Positions 9,194 to 19,714 of a DNA stretch of 64,000 nt are shown here, one piece after another. Each line of letters begins with the position of its first letter. Positions within the stretch are counted from its first letter, which is position 1. The stretch lies in assembly GCA_030431055.1 (NCBI GenBank), contig JAUIJA010000003.1, positions 62,001 to 126,000 on the forward strand, read 5' to 3'. The notes beneath the pieces were generated by a model. The model was not told the DNA's origin, ran no database searches, and saw nothing but the letters and a program-made list of their open reading frames with translations. Position numbers and translations under genes: made by a program. The DNA comes from Bacteroidia bacterium (GTDB taxonomy: Bacteria > Bacteroidota > Bacteroidia > Flavobacteriales > Flavobacteriaceae).

Positions 9194-10360
9194 ATGGAAA
9201 ACATATTCAACAATACAGAAGTTGCTTTCTCTTTAAAAAGTGACACCGAATTAGAAAGAGCTTTTTTTCTATTCAAACTTATTGAAAAAGAACCACTTGT
9301 AAAGATTGGAACTGCGGTAACCAACTTTGCTTTAAAGGCTCATTTACCAGTTGAAGGATTAATTCGTTCTACAGTTTTTGATCATTTTTGTGGTGGTGTA
9401 AATGAAGTAGATTGTCTTTCGGTAGTTGATAGAATGTACACAAAAGGTGTTTCTTCGGTTTTAGATTATTCTGTTGAAGGAAAAGAAGAAGAAGCACAGT
9501 TTGATGCTGCTTTAAATATGACGTTACGTACGATTGATTTTGCAAAGGAACGAGATGCTATACCGTTTGCAGTGTTTAAACCAACAGGTTTCGGCCGATT
9601 TGCGTTGTACCAAAAAATTGGTGAAGGAAAAGAACTTACAGCAACTGAAAAAGAAGAATGGAATAGAGTAGTAGCGCGTTTTGAAAAAGTATGTAAAACG
9701 GCTTATGATAAAGATGTGGCACTATTAATTGATGGTGAAGAAAGTTGGATGCAAGATGCTGCGGATGATTTAGTTGCAGAAATGATGCAGAAATACAACA
9801 AAGAAAAAGCGATTGTTTTTAATACGTTGCAAATGTACCGATGGGATCGTTTAGATTACCTTAAAAAGTTACACGAAAGAGCTAAAACTGAAGGTTTCCA
9901 CATTGGAATGAAATTAGTTCGTGGCGCTTATATGGAAAAAGAAAACGACAGAGCGGAAGAAAAAGGTTACAAATCGCCAATATGCGAAAGCAAACAAGCT
10001 ACAGACGAAAACTACGATGCTGCTGTTGCCTATATGTTAGAACATATTGATACTATGGCGATTTTTGCTGGAACACATAACGAGAAGAGTTCGTACACTT
10101 TAATGCAATTAATGAAAGAAAAAGAAATTGCAAAAAATGATACTCGTATTTTCTTTGGACAATTGTATGGTATGAGTGACAATATTAGTTACAATTTAGC
10201 CGAACACGGTTACAATGTGGCTAAATATTTACCATTTGGACCTGTACGTGATGTTATGCCATATTTAATTCGTAGAGCAGAGGAAAATACTTCTGTGGCT
10301 GGGCAAACGAGTAGAGAACTCGACTTAATTAAAAAAGAACGAACAAGAAGAAAGTTATAG
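9194..10360 (+). CDS. proline dehydrogenase (ORF track opens at 9149; ATG at 9194 preferred)
   Basis: MKLVRGAYMEKE, AGTHNEKS, FGQLYGMSDNISYNLAEHGYNVAKYLPFGPVRDVMPYLIRRAEEN. Confidence 0.92.
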   Translation: MENIFNNTEVAFSLKSDTELERAFFLFKLIEKEPLVKIGTAVTNFALKAHLPVEGLIRSTVFDHFCGGVNEVDCLSVVDRMYTKGVSSVLDYSVEGKEEEAQFDAALNMTLRTIDFAKERDAIPFAVFKPTGFGRFALYQKIGEGKELTATEKEEWNRVVARFEKVCKTAYDKDVALLIDGEESWMQDAADDLVAEMMQKYNKEKAIVFNTLQMYRWDRLDYLKKLHERAKTEGFHIGMKLVRGAYMEKENDRAEEKGYKSPICESKQATDENYDAAVAYMLEHIDTMAIFAGTHNEKSSYTLMQLMKEKEIAKNDTRIFFGQLYGMSDNISYNLAEHGYNVAKYLPFGPVRDVMPYLIRRAEENTSVAGQTSRELDLIKKERTRRKL

Positions 10361-10386
10361 ACTAAATACGCATTAAATATTAAAAA

Positions 10387-10419
10387 TTTGGAAGTAAAAA
10401 ATATTTGTTTATATATTTG
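10387..10419 (+). promoter_or_regulatory. Bacteroidota-type promoter (TTTG...TAnnTTTG) of the his operon
   Basis: TTTG at 10387-10390 and TATATTTG at 10412-10419, followed at 10442 by the leader ATG. Confidence 0.6.
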
Positions 10420-10441
10420 CACTGTTAAAATAACAGAAATT

Positions 10442-10495
10442 ATGTTTTTAAATCAATTACATCATCATCATCATATCTCCGCTCAAGCGAAGTAA
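10442..10495 (+). CDS. hisL: his operon leader peptide MFLNQLHHHHHISAQAK
   Basis: 17-codon ORF with five consecutive CAT His codons (10460-10474) just upstream of a terminator and hisG. Confidence 0.88.
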   Translation: MFLNQLHHHHHISAQAK

Positions 10496-10527
10496 TGATG
10501 CTATGTAATTAATCCTATATAAATCAG

Positions 10528-10562
10528 AAACCCGTTTGAGTACATCAAGCGGGTTTTTTTAT
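10528..10562 (+). terminator. his operon attenuator terminator
   Basis: AAACCCGTTTGA-gtaca-TCAAGCGGGTTTTTTT between leader ORF and hisG. Confidence 0.88.
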
Positions 10563-10614
10563 TATCTGATAGTTTTAAAACTTCTTGGTGTACTCATTTT
10601 AAAATCAAATTAAA

Positions 10615-11472
10615 ATGAACACGTTAAAAATTGCCATTCAAAAATCAGGGCGCTTACATGATGAAAGCATCCAAATTCTAAAAGATTGCGGTATTTCAAT
10701 TTACAATGGAAATGACCAATTAAAAGTCACAGCTTCTAATTTTCCTTTGGAAGTGTATTATTTAAGAAATTCAGATATTCCTCAATACTTGAAAGATGGA
10801 GTGGTTGATATTGCTATAGTTGGAGATAATCTATTAGTTGAAAAAGGAGATAATATTGAAATCGCAGAAAAATTAGGTTTTTCAAAATGTAAAGTTTCGG
10901 TAGCGGTTCCTAAAAATTTCAACTATAAATCAATTAAAGATTTAAACGGATTGCGTGTTGCTACTTCGTATCCTAAAACAGTTATTGATTACTTTTCTTC
11001 AAAAGGAGTTTCAGTTGATATTCACCAAATCTCAGGCTCGGTTGAAATAGCTCCTAATATAGGACTTTCAGATGCTATTGTTGATATTGTCTCAAGCGGA
11101 AGTACTTTATTTAAAAATGGCTTAAAAGAAGTTGAAGTTATTTTAAAAAGTGAAGCTGTTTTAGCGGTTTCTCCACAAATTTCTGAGGAAGCTAGAGTAG
11201 TATTAGAAAAACTTCAATTTAGAATTCAGTCTGTTTTACGTTCAAGAAAATCGAAATATATTTTAATGAATGTTCCCAACTATAAAATTTCAGAAGTAAG
11301 TTCTATTCTTCCTGTTTTAAAAAGTCCAACAATCATGCCTTTAGCTGAAGAAGGTTGGAGCAGTTTGCATTCGGTTATCGACGAAGATCAATTTTGGGAA
11401 GTTATCGACCAATTGAAAGATGCTGGAGCAGAAGGCATTTTGGTTTGCCCAATTGAAAAAATGGTTCTTTAA
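10615..11472 (+). CDS. hisG: ATP phosphoribosyltransferase (long form)
   Basis: MNTLKIAIQKSGRLHDES, IVGDNLLVEKGD, C-terminal regulatory domain; first gene of his operon. Confidence 0.95.
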   Translation: MNTLKIAIQKSGRLHDESIQILKDCGISIYNGNDQLKVTASNFPLEVYYLRNSDIPQYLKDGVVDIAIVGDNLLVEKGDNIEIAEKLGFSKCKVSVAVPKNFNYKSIKDLNGLRVATSYPKTVIDYFSSKGVSVDIHQISGSVEIAPNIGLSDAIVDIVSSGSTLFKNGLKEVEVILKSEAVLAVSPQISEEARVVLEKLQFRIQSVLRSRKSKYILMNVPNYKISEVSSILPVLKSPTIMPLAEEGWSSLHSVIDEDQFWEVIDQLKDAGAEGILVCPIEKMVL

Positions 11473-11491
11473 TAATTAGAAAATAAATATT

Positions 11492-12769
11492 ATGAAAAAA
11501 ATATACAATCCACAGCCTGAAACTTGGTCAGAAATATGTAAAAGACCTACACAAAATTTTACTGACATTGAAGAAACGGTAAAACAAATTTTTAAAGAAG
11601 TTCAACAAAAAGGAGATAAAGCAATTACAAAATATGCCTCTTTTTTTGATGGCGTTACTTTGGAAAATTTTCAAGTATCTCTACAAGAAATTGATAATGC
11701 TAAAAACGAAGTCTCTACCGAATTAAAAGAAGCGATTCAATTAGCTAAATCAAATATCGAACAATTTCACACTGCGCAAAAAACGGATAAAATTGTAGTA
11801 GAAACTACAATTGGTGTTACTTGTTGGCAAGAAAAACGTGCAATTCAAAAAGTTGGTTTATACATTCCAGGTGGAACAGCGCCTTTGTTTTCAACAGTTT
11901 TAATGTTGGCCGTTCCAGCAAAACTAGCAGGTTGCCAGGAAATTGTTTTATGTTCGCCACCCGATAAAAACGGAAAAATTAATGCTGCTATTTTGTACGC
12001 AGCAGATTTGTGTGGCGTGACTAAAATTTATAAAGTTGGTGGAATTCAAGCTATTGCTGGAATGACATTCGGAACTGAAACGATTCCAGAAGTATATAAA
12101 ATCTTCGGACCAGGCAACCAATTTGTAACAATAGCCAAACAAATTGCTTCTCAAAATGGTGTGGCAATTGATATGCCAGCCGGACCAAGTGAGTTATTAG
12201 TATATGCAGATGAAACAGCCATCCCAAGTTTCGTAGCTTCTGATTTATTGAGTCAAGCCGAGCACGGAAAAGATAGTCAAGTGATTTTGGTTACAACTAA
12301 TAAAAATATTTTGAATGATGTAGAAGATGAAGTCTATAAACTATTAAAAAAGCTACCTAGACAAGAAATTGCTCAAGTCGCCATTCAAAACTCAAAATTA
12401 ATCTTCGTAGAAACCGAGAAGACAGCTCTATCGTTAATTAATGAATATGGTCCAGAACATTTTATTGTGTGTTCTAAAAACGAAGAATATTTCGTTGACG
12501 GCATTCAAAATGCAGGTTCAATTTTCATTGGAAATTATACACCGGAAAGTGCTGGTGATTATGCTTCAGGAACCAATCATACGTTACCAACAAATGGCTA
12601 TTCCAAAAGTTATAGCGGAGTCAATCTTGATAGTTTCTTAAAAGCAATGACATTTCAAAAAATATCAAGCGAAGGAATTCAAAACATCGGAAAAGCAATT
12701 GAAACCATGGCTGAAGCCGAAGGCTTACAAGCTCATAAAAACGCAGTTACATTAAGACTAAAAAAATAG
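11492..12769 (+). CDS. hisD: histidinol dehydrogenase
   Basis: VGLYIPGGTAPLFSTVLMLAVPA, AGPSELLVYAD, SAGDYASGTNHTLPT. Confidence 0.97.
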   Translation: MKKIYNPQPETWSEICKRPTQNFTDIEETVKQIFKEVQQKGDKAITKYASFFDGVTLENFQVSLQEIDNAKNEVSTELKEAIQLAKSNIEQFHTAQKTDKIVVETTIGVTCWQEKRAIQKVGLYIPGGTAPLFSTVLMLAVPAKLAGCQEIVLCSPPDKNGKINAAILYAADLCGVTKIYKVGGIQAIAGMTFGTETIPEVYKIFGPGNQFVTIAKQIASQNGVAIDMPAGPSELLVYADETAIPSFVASDLLSQAEHGKDSQVILVTTNKNILNDVEDEVYKLLKKLPRQEIAQVAIQNSKLIFVETEKTALSLINEYGPEHFIVCSKNEEYFVDGIQNAGSIFIGNYTPESAGDYASGTNHTLPTNGYSKSYSGVNLDSFLKAMTFQKISSEGIQNIGKAIETMAEAEGLQAHKNAVTLRLKK

Positions 12770-12771
12770 TT

Positions 12772-13833
12772 ATGAATTTAGAAAACTTAATTAGAGAAAA
12801 CGTCAAAAAACTGAGTCCGTATTCTTCAGCTCGTGATGAGTTTGAACACTTTACAAAACCCATGATTTATTTAGATGCGAATGAAAACCCTTTTTCTAAT
12901 AGAGTGAATCGCTATCCCGATCCACAGCAAAAAGAGTTAAAATCCATTATAGCAGATAAAAATAAAGTTTCAAAAGATACTATTTTACTTGGAAATGGAA
13001 GTGATGAAGTCTTAGATTTAATTTTTAGAGCGTTTTGTGAACCGAATCGCGATAACATTATAACATTACCACCAACATATGGAATGTATGGTGTTTTAGC
13101 GAATATTAATGCTGTCGAAAATCGTGAAGTAGTATTAAATAAAGAATTTCAACCTAATGTTGAAGCAATTCTAAATGCAGTGGATAATAATACGAAAATC
13201 ATCTTTTTATGTTCGCCAAATAACCCAACAGGAAATTCTTTTTCAAACGAAGCTATTTTAAAGCTTATGAATAACTTCAATGGTTTAATTGTGATTGATG
13301 AGGCATATATCGATTTTTCAAAAGAGGAAAGCTGGTTAAGTGTTTTAAACGACTGTCCTAATTTAATTATCACTCAAACTTTATCAAAAGCTTATGCTAT
13401 GGCAGGTTTGCGTATCGGGGTTTTATATGCTTCTAGAGAAATTATTTCGGTTTTAAACAAAATTAAGCCTCCATATAATATTAATGTTTTATCTCAAGAA
13501 ACAGCTATTAAAAAGTTGTTACAAAGAACTATGCCTTCACAAGTTAAGAAAATAGTAATCGAACGAAATAAGTTAACTAAAGCGTTTTCAAAAAGTGAAT
13601 TTGTACAAGAAATATATCCCTCTGATGCCAATTTTATCTTGATTAAAGTTGATGATGCCGATTTTAGATACCAGCAGTTTTTAGAGAATGGAATTGTCGT
13701 TCGTAACAGAAGTAATCAACCTTTATGCAAAAATTGTTTACGAATTAGTATTGGAACTAAAGAAGAAAATGAACAAATTATTCAATTATTAAAGACTTTC
13801 AACAATGCCGAAAAAAGTAATATTTATAGATAG
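12772..13833 (+). CDS. hisC: histidinol-phosphate aminotransferase
   Basis: [32 protein letters not shown]. Confidence 0.96.
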   Translation: MNLENLIRENVKKLSPYSSARDEFEHFTKPMIYLDANENPFSNRVNRYPDPQQKELKSIIADKNKVSKDTILLGNGSDEVLDLIFRAFCEPNRDNIITLPPTYGMYGVLANINAVENREVVLNKEFQPNVEAILNAVDNNTKIIFLCSPNNPTGNSFSNEAILKLMNNFNGLIVIDEAYIDFSKEESWLSVLNDCPNLIITQTLSKAYAMAGLRIGVLYASREIISVLNKIKPPYNINVLSQETAIKKLLQRTMPSQVKKIVIERNKLTKAFSKSEFVQEIYPSDANFILIKVDDADFRYQQFLENGIVVRNRSNQPLCKNCLRISIGTKEENEQIIQLLKTFNNAEKSNIYR

Positions 13834-14944
13834 AGATGGAACTCTCGTTTTAGAGCCAGAAAATTACCAATTAGATTGTTTAACCAAATTAGAATTTTAC
13901 CCAAAAGTTTTTCAATTTTTAAGTAAAATAACTAAAGAATTAGACTTCGAATTAGCTATGGTAACCAATCAAGATGGTTTAGGAACAGATAGTTTTCCAG
14001 AAGAAACATTTTGGCCTACTCAAAATTTCATCCTGAAAACATTTGAAAACGAAGGAATTAGATTCGATGAAATTTTTATAGACCGAAGTTTTCCAGAAGA
14101 CAATGCACCAACAAGAAAACCAAGAACAGGAATGTTAACCAAGTATTTAAACAATTCTGATTATGATTTGGAGAATTCTTATGTAATTGGTGATAGAATA
14201 ACAGATGTTGAATTAGCTAAGAACTTAGGCTCGAAAGCAATTTTTATTAAAAACGAAGAAAATTTAGGTAAAAATGAAATTGCAACCTCATTAGAAGAAT
14301 TGCAAAATATCATTACACTACAAACAACAGATTGGCAAAATATATACGAGTTTTTAAAACTCAATGAAAGAACAGCTTCGATTTCTAGAACTACAAATGA
14401 AACAGACATTGCCATTACATTAAACTTAGACGGAACTGGTAAAAGTAACATCAATACTGGTATTTCTTTTTTTGATCATATGTTGGACCAAATTGCACGT
14501 CACGGACAAATGGATTTGGATATTCAAGTAAAAGGTGATTTAGAAGTTGATGAACACCACACAATTGAAGATACAGCAATTGCTTTAGGCGAAGTTTTCG
14601 CAAAAGCTTTAGAAAATAAATTAGGAATTGAACGCTACGGGTTCTGTTTACCAATGGATGATTGTTTAGCGCAAGTAACCATTGATTTTGGTGGAAGAAA
14701 TTGGTTGGTTTGGGAAGCAGATTTTAAACGTGAAATGATTGGAAAAATGCCAACAGAAATGTTCTATCACTTCTTTAAATCATTCACTGATGGAGCAAAA
14801 GCTAATCTAAACATCAAAGCAGAAGGTACAAATGAGCACCACAAAATTGAAGCAATTTTTAAAGCCTTCGCAAAAGCAATAAAAGTAGCGGTAAAAAGAG
14901 ATACCGAAAAAATGATTTTACCTTCAACTAAAGGAATGTTATAA
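13805..14944 (+). CDS. hisB: bifunctional histidinol-phosphatase / imidazoleglycerol-phosphate dehydratase
   Basis: N-terminal HAD domain ([12 protein letters not shown]) plus IGPD domain ([28 protein letters not shown]). Confidence 0.96.
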   Translation: MPKKVIFIDRDGTLVLEPENYQLDCLTKLEFYPKVFQFLSKITKELDFELAMVTNQDGLGTDSFPEETFWPTQNFILKTFENEGIRFDEIFIDRSFPEDNAPTRKPRTGMLTKYLNNSDYDLENSYVIGDRITDVELAKNLGSKAIFIKNEENLGKNEIATSLEELQNIITLQTTDWQNIYEFLKLNERTASISRTTNETDIAITLNLDGTGKSNINTGISFFDHMLDQIARHGQMDLDIQVKGDLEVDEHHTIEDTAIALGEVFAKALENKLGIERYGFCLPMDDCLAQVTIDFGGRNWLVWEADFKREMIGKMPTEMFYHFFKSFTDGAKANLNIKAEGTNEHHKIEAIFKAFAKAIKVAVKRDTEKMILPSTKGML

Positions 14945-15525
14945 TGAAAGTAGCTATAATTGATTACGGAGCTGGAAATGTACAAAGTGTGTTATTCGCT
15001 TTAGAACGTTTAGGCTTTAATGGAATTGTCACTAACGATTGGAAAACCATAAAATCTGCTGATAAAGTAATTTTTCCTGGTGTAGGTGAGGCGAGTAGTG
15101 CTCTAAAAATGCTACAAGAAACCAATTTAGATTTATTAATTCCATTATTAAGACAACCGGTTTTAGGGATCTGTTTAGGGATGCAATTGATGTGTAAATA
15201 TTCAGAAGAAGGAAACACCAATGGATTAGGAATTTTTGATGTTGATGTGATTAAATTTTCAAACGATGTAAAAGTACCCCAAATGGGTTGGAATACGATT
15301 TATAATTTGAAATCACCATTATTTAAAGGAATTAAAGAAAATGAGTACATGTATTTAGTGCATAGTTATTATGCTCCTGTGACTGAATATACAATTGCAA
15401 CTACAAATTATGAACTTGAATATAGCTCAGCTTTACAGCGAGGGAATTTCTTCGGAGTACAATTTCATCCTGAAAAAAGCGGTGTTTTTGGAGAACAAAT
15501 TTTGAAAAACTTTTTACAATTATGA
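14944..15525 (+). CDS. hisH: imidazole glycerol phosphate synthase, glutaminase subunit
   Basis: [21 protein letters not shown]. Confidence 0.96.
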   Translation: MKVAIIDYGAGNVQSVLFALERLGFNGIVTNDWKTIKSADKVIFPGVGEASSALKMLQETNLDLLIPLLRQPVLGICLGMQLMCKYSEEGNTNGLGIFDVDVIKFSNDVKVPQMGWNTIYNLKSPLFKGIKENEYMYLVHSYYAPVTEYTIATTNYELEYSSALQRGNFFGVQFHPEKSGVFGEQILKNFLQL

Positions 15526-16247
15526 GAATTATTACAGCAATAGATATTATAGAAGGAAAGTGTGTTCGTCTTTCCAAAGGCAATTACGACACAAAGAAAA
15601 TATATAACGAAAATCCGTTAGAAGTAGCCAAATCGTTTGAAGCACACGGAATTCAGTATTTGCATTTAGTCGATTTAGACGGCGCAAAATCAAGCCGAAT
15701 TGTGAATTATAGAATATTAGAGCAAATTGCTTATAAAACAAATTTAAAAATCGATTTTGGTGGTGGTTTAAAATCTAATGCCGATTTGAAAATTGCTTTT
15801 GAAAGTGGTGCTAATCAAGTTACTGGTGGAAGTATTGCCATTAAGCAGCCAGATACTTTCAAGAGCTGGATTCAACAATATGGAGCAGAAAAAATCATTC
15901 TTGGGGCTGATGCTATGAATGAAAAAGTGGCAATTTCAGGTTGGCTTGAAGAATCAAAAGAGGATCTAATTCCTTTTATAAATAGCTATCAAAAGAAAGG
16001 TATTCAAAATGTTATTTGTACTGACATTTCAAAAGATGGCATGTTAGAAGGGCCGAGTTTTGACTTATATCAAAGAATTTTAGAACAAACAAAAGATTTA
16101 AAACTAATTGCTTCTGGTGGAATTTCGGCTTTTAATGAATTACCCAAGTTAGCTGAATTAGGCTGCGAAGGCACTATTATCGGAAAAGCTATTTACGAAG
16201 GAAGAATCAGTTTAAAACAACTTGAAAATTATATTTTAAATCAATAA
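15522..16247 (+). CDS. hisA: ProFAR isomerase
   Basis: [41 protein letters not shown]. Confidence 0.96.
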   Translation: MRIITAIDIIEGKCVRLSKGNYDTKKIYNENPLEVAKSFEAHGIQYLHLVDLDGAKSSRIVNYRILEQIAYKTNLKIDFGGGLKSNADLKIAFESGANQVTGGSIAIKQPDTFKSWIQQYGAEKIILGADAMNEKVAISGWLEESKEDLIPFINSYQKKGIQNVICTDISKDGMLEGPSFDLYQRILEQTKDLKLIASGGISAFNELPKLAELGCEGTIIGKAIYEGRISLKQLENYILNQ

Positions 16248-16249
16248 TA

Positions 16250-17005
16250 ATGCTTACAAAAAGAATTATTCCCTGCTTAGATATTAAAAACGGACGAACC
16301 GTTAAAGGTGTGAATTTTGTAGATTTAAAAGATGCTGGCGATCCAGTAGAATTAGCAAAAAAATACGCTGAAACTGGTGCTGACGAGTTGGTTTTCTTGG
16401 ATATCTCTGCAACAGAAGAAAGAAGAAAAACATTAATAGAGTTAGTACGAAAAGTAGCCGAAACTATAAACATTCCGTTTACGGTTGGTGGTGGAATTTC
16501 ATCGCTTTCAGATGTAGATGATTTACTTAAAAATGGAGCCGATAAAATTTCGATTAATTCTTCAGCAGTGAAAAATCCTGATTTAATTAATGAAATTACT
16601 GCAAAATATGGAAGTCAGTGCGTAGTTGTAGCTATTGATGCTAAACAAATTGATGGTGAATGGATAGTACACTTAGTTGGTGGAAAAGTTCCTACGAAAT
16701 TAAATTTATTCGATTGGGCAAAAGAAGTCGAGGAACGTGGTGCTGGTGAAATCTTATTCACTTCAATGAACAATGACGGAACCAAAAACGGTTTTGCAAA
16801 TGAAGCTTTATGTAAGTTAGCAAAAATCGTAAATATTCCCATAATTGCTTCTGGTGGAGCTGGAAATGAGCAACATTTTGCAGAGGCTTTTACAGAAGGA
16901 AAATCTGACGCTGCTTTAGCAGCTAGTGTTTTTCATTTTCAAGAAATCGGCATTCCTCAATTGAAAGAATTTTTACAAAAACAAGATATTTCTGTTCGAA
17001 TTTAA
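16250..17005 (+). CDS. hisF: imidazole glycerol phosphate synthase, cyclase subunit
   Basis: [39 protein letters not shown]. Confidence 0.97.
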   Translation: MLTKRIIPCLDIKNGRTVKGVNFVDLKDAGDPVELAKKYAETGADELVFLDISATEERRKTLIELVRKVAETINIPFTVGGGISSLSDVDDLLKNGADKISINSSAVKNPDLINEITAKYGSQCVVVAIDAKQIDGEWIVHLVGGKVPTKLNLFDWAKEVEERGAGEILFTSMNNDGTKNGFANEALCKLAKIVNIPIIASGGAGNEQHFAEAFTEGKSDAALAASVFHFQEIGIPQLKEFLQKQDISVRI

Positions 17006-17023
17006 CTAATAAACAAAAATACA

Positions 17024-17623
17024 ATGAATATAGATTTTTCAAAATATACTAACGGATTAGTACCAGCAATTGTTCAAGATAATGAAACTAAAAATGTATT
17101 AATGCTTGGTTTTATGAATCAAGAAGCATTTGATAAAACAATAGCAACTAAAAAGGCAACTTTTTTCAGTAGAACAAAAAATAGATTATGGACAAAAGGT
17201 GAGGAGAGTGGTAACTTTTTAAATTTAGTAAGTTATGCTGTTGACTGTGATAACGATACTTTATTGCTAAAAGTAAAGCCTGCTGGCCCGACATGTCATA
17301 AGGGAACAGACACATGTTGGGATGAAAAGAACCAGCAAGAATATGGTTTTTTAACAAAATTAGAAAACATCATAAAAGAGCGTAAAGAAAATGCTACTTC
17401 TGAAAAAAGTTATGTAGCATCACTTTTTGAAAAAGGGATTAATAAAATAGCTCAAAAAGTTGGTGAAGAAGCTGTTGAAGTTATTATTGAAGCAAAAGAT
17501 GCTAATGATAATTTGTTTTTAAATGAAAGTGCCGATTTGTTGTTTCACTATTTAATTCTATTGCAAGCGAAAGGTTTTCAGTTAAATGATGTAGTTGATG
17601 TATTGAAAGGAAGAGAGAAATAA
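17024..17623 (+). CDS. hisIE: bifunctional phosphoribosyl-AMP cyclohydrolase / phosphoribosyl-ATP pyrophosphatase
   Basis: FFSRTKNRLWTKGEESGN, GPTCHKGTDTCW, KVGEEAVEVIIEAKD. Confidence 0.96.
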   Translation: MNIDFSKYTNGLVPAIVQDNETKNVLMLGFMNQEAFDKTIATKKATFFSRTKNRLWTKGEESGNFLNLVSYAVDCDNDTLLLKVKPAGPTCHKGTDTCWDEKNQQEYGFLTKLENIIKERKENATSEKSYVASLFEKGINKIAQKVGEEAVEVIIEAKDANDNLFLNESADLLFHYLILLQAKGFQLNDVVDVLKGREK

Positions 17624-17632
17624 GTATATATT

Positions 17633-17677
17633 GAACTCGATTTAATTAAAAAGGAACGAACAAGAAGAAAGTTATAA
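17633..17677 (+). repeat. duplicate of the 3' end of the proline dehydrogenase gene (10316-10360)
   Basis: GAACTCGATTTAATTAAAAAGGAACGAACAAGAAGAAAGTTATAA vs GAACTCGACTTAATTAAAAAAGAACGAACAAGAAGAAAGTTATAG. Confidence 0.9.
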
Positions 17678-17682
17678 AAGAA

Positions 17683-17712
17683 AAAGCGAATGAAATTTCA
17701 TTCGCTTTTTTT
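17683..17712. terminator. terminator hairpin
   Basis: AAAGCGAATGAAATTTCATTCGCTTTTTTT. Confidence 0.8.
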
Positions 17713-18399
17713 ATTTAATAATAATTCAGCAGCTTTAATTGCTTCTTTTTGAAATTTATTTTTTTCTGAAATTATATATTCTAATTCTTTAGGTGTTTTA
17801 TTTTTGAATTTTTTTAAAAACCTATTAATCAAGATATTTTCTTGATTTTCTAAATCCGTTTTATCTTGCAGAATAGATTTTTTTCTTATAATGTAAGGAA
17901 AAATCCTATATTTAATTTCAGTATTGTCAAGTATTGGTTTTTGATGTAAAAAGTTTACTATCAAGTTAGTTAAATAAAATTTTTCACCATCAATAAATTC
18001 TAATTCCCAATATCCTAAATCTGAAAAATTAGCGTAAGTTCTATTTATATTATCAATTTTATTCTTATGGAAAATCCCTATATGAAAAGTTGAATTGAGA
18101 ACTTCATTTTTATTGAAAGATTTTTCTATAGAATTTTTAGTTACAAAAATAGTCTCATTTTCTAATCTTAATTCCATGTTTTTATTTTCAAAATAATATG
18201 AAATAAGTAGATAATAGAAAGGGATATTGTAAATTATAAGTGTTACAAATAATATTATAAAAAAATTAAAATTATATTCTGTAGTAGTATTTCTAAATAG
18301 CAAAATAAAGGGAGTAACAATTAACACTCCAAGAAATAACAAAGAGTTCTCTTTTAGGTTTTTTATAATAACTTTTTTTAATCTCAATTTGTAATTCAA
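17698..18399 (-). CDS. hypothetical membrane protein
   Basis: 233-aa ORF with two N-terminal TM segments. Confidence 0.65.
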   Translation of the reverse strand: MNYKLRLKKVIIKNLKENSLLFLGVLIVTPFILLFRNTTTEYNFNFFIILFVTLIIYNIPFYYLLISYYFENKNMELRLENETIFVTKNSIEKSFNKNEVLNSTFHIGIFHKNKIDNINRTYANFSDLGYWELEFIDGEKFYLTNLIVNFLHQKPILDNTEIKYRIFPYIIRKKSILQDKTDLENQENILINRFLKKFKNKTPKELEYIISEKNKFQKEAIKAAELLLNKKSE

Positions 18400-18562
18400 A
18401 ATTTTAGTTAACTAATTTAATGCTCTATACTTCTATTATTTTAAACTTGGACTAAGGCTTAATTTTTCACCTTCAAATCTAATAAATATTTAAAACATAT
18501 CAATTTCAATACATGAAAATATTATAATATTGTTTGTAACTTTAAATTCTAAAATAAATGTT

Positions 18563-19228
18563 ATGATTACACAACATACTTTTTCCTTTTTAAAAGCGTT
18601 AAGCGAAAACAATAATCGTGATTGGTTTGAAGCGAATAAGCCAGTTTTTGAGAAACAACAAAAAGAAACTAAAGTATTTTTTAATGAAGTAGGAGAAGCA
18701 CTTTCAAAAGTGGATAGTATTGAGAAAACGAAGATTTTCAGAATTTATAGAGATGTTCGTTTTTCTAAAGATAAAACACCTTATAAAACGAATTTTGGTG
18801 CAAGTTACGCTAGAACAAAACCTATGTTACGCGGCGGTTATTACTTACATATCGAAGATAATAATAGTTTTATTGGTGGTGGATTTTGGAATCCGAACAA
18901 GGAAGATTTATTGCGAATAAGAAAAGAAATCGAACTCGACGCTGAAGAATTGCGAGAAATTATCAATACAACGGAATTTAAGAAGTATTTTGGTGAGTTA
19001 GTTGGTGAAGAAGTTAAAACAGCACCTAAAGGTTTTGATAAAAACCATCCTGATATTGATTTAATACGGAAGAAACAATTCTTAGTTATGCGAAAATTTA
19101 CCAACAAAGATGTTTTATCGCCTAATTTTAAAGACGAAGTTATTGCCACATTTCAAGCAATGCATCCGTATTTTGATTATATGAGTTCGGTTTTAACGAC
19201 TAATTTAAATGGAGAATCACTTTATTAA
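18563..19228 (+). CDS. DUF2461 / TIGR02453 family protein
   Basis: FLKALSENNNRDWFEANK...FRIYRDVRFSKDKTPYKTNFGA; ORF track opens at 18530. Confidence 0.85.
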   Translation: MITQHTFSFLKALSENNNRDWFEANKPVFEKQQKETKVFFNEVGEALSKVDSIEKTKIFRIYRDVRFSKDKTPYKTNFGASYARTKPMLRGGYYLHIEDNNSFIGGGFWNPNKEDLLRIRKEIELDAEELREIINTTEFKKYFGELVGEEVKTAPKGFDKNHPDIDLIRKKQFLVMRKFTNKDVLSPNFKDEVIATFQAMHPYFDYMSSVLTTNLNGESLY

Positions 19229-19623
19229 GCAGCTTCTTCAAATACTTGAACTTGGCTTTTTAAACGTTCTACTAATAAATTCATCATTCGTTTATTTAAT
19301 CGCGATGAATTTTGAATATATTCTTTATATTCAGAAATGGTAAACATTCCAATAATAATTCCTTTTAAAGAATTACGAAACTTTATATCACGCTGAATTG
19401 CATTTTCGATGTAATTCATTTTCTTTTCTGGAGAAAGCGTAAAGAAAACACCTTTTTGCTTGGTTGCATAATTTCTAAAAACTTCTACAAATAAATCATT
19501 TTGGAATTTTAAAATTGGTCGTATTGTTTGATTTTGAAAGCGTTCTTCGAGAGTTGAAGTTTCAAAAATTTCGCCTATAGAATTACCTCTAATTTCTAAA
19601 AGCGTTTCGTCTTTAGTTTTCAT
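19225..19623 (-). CDS. conserved hypothetical protein
   Basis: 132-aa ORF with no recognised domain. Confidence 0.6.
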   Translation of the reverse strand: MKTKDETLLEIRGNSIGEIFETSTLEERFQNQTIRPILKFQNDLFVEVFRNYATKQKGVFFTLSPEKKMNYIENAIQRDIKFRNSLKGIIIGMFTISEYKEYIQNSSRLNKRMMNLLVERLKSQVQVFEEAA

Positions 19624-19661
19624 AACGTAAAACGTTTTATAGTTAACTAAAGTTAAAAAAA

Positions 19662-19688
19662 ATAACCTCTGAAATTTTCAGAGGTTAT
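19662..19688. terminator. terminator hairpin
   Basis: ATAACCTCTGAAATTTTCAGAGGTTAT. Confidence 0.7.
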
Positions 19689-19714
19689 AAAAGTTATTAA
19701 GATACTATTGTTAA

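Noticed and set aside
10442-10495. Poly-His run as a cloning tag artefact
   Set aside because: It is a short leader ORF directly followed by a terminator and hisG, a biologically coherent attenuator.
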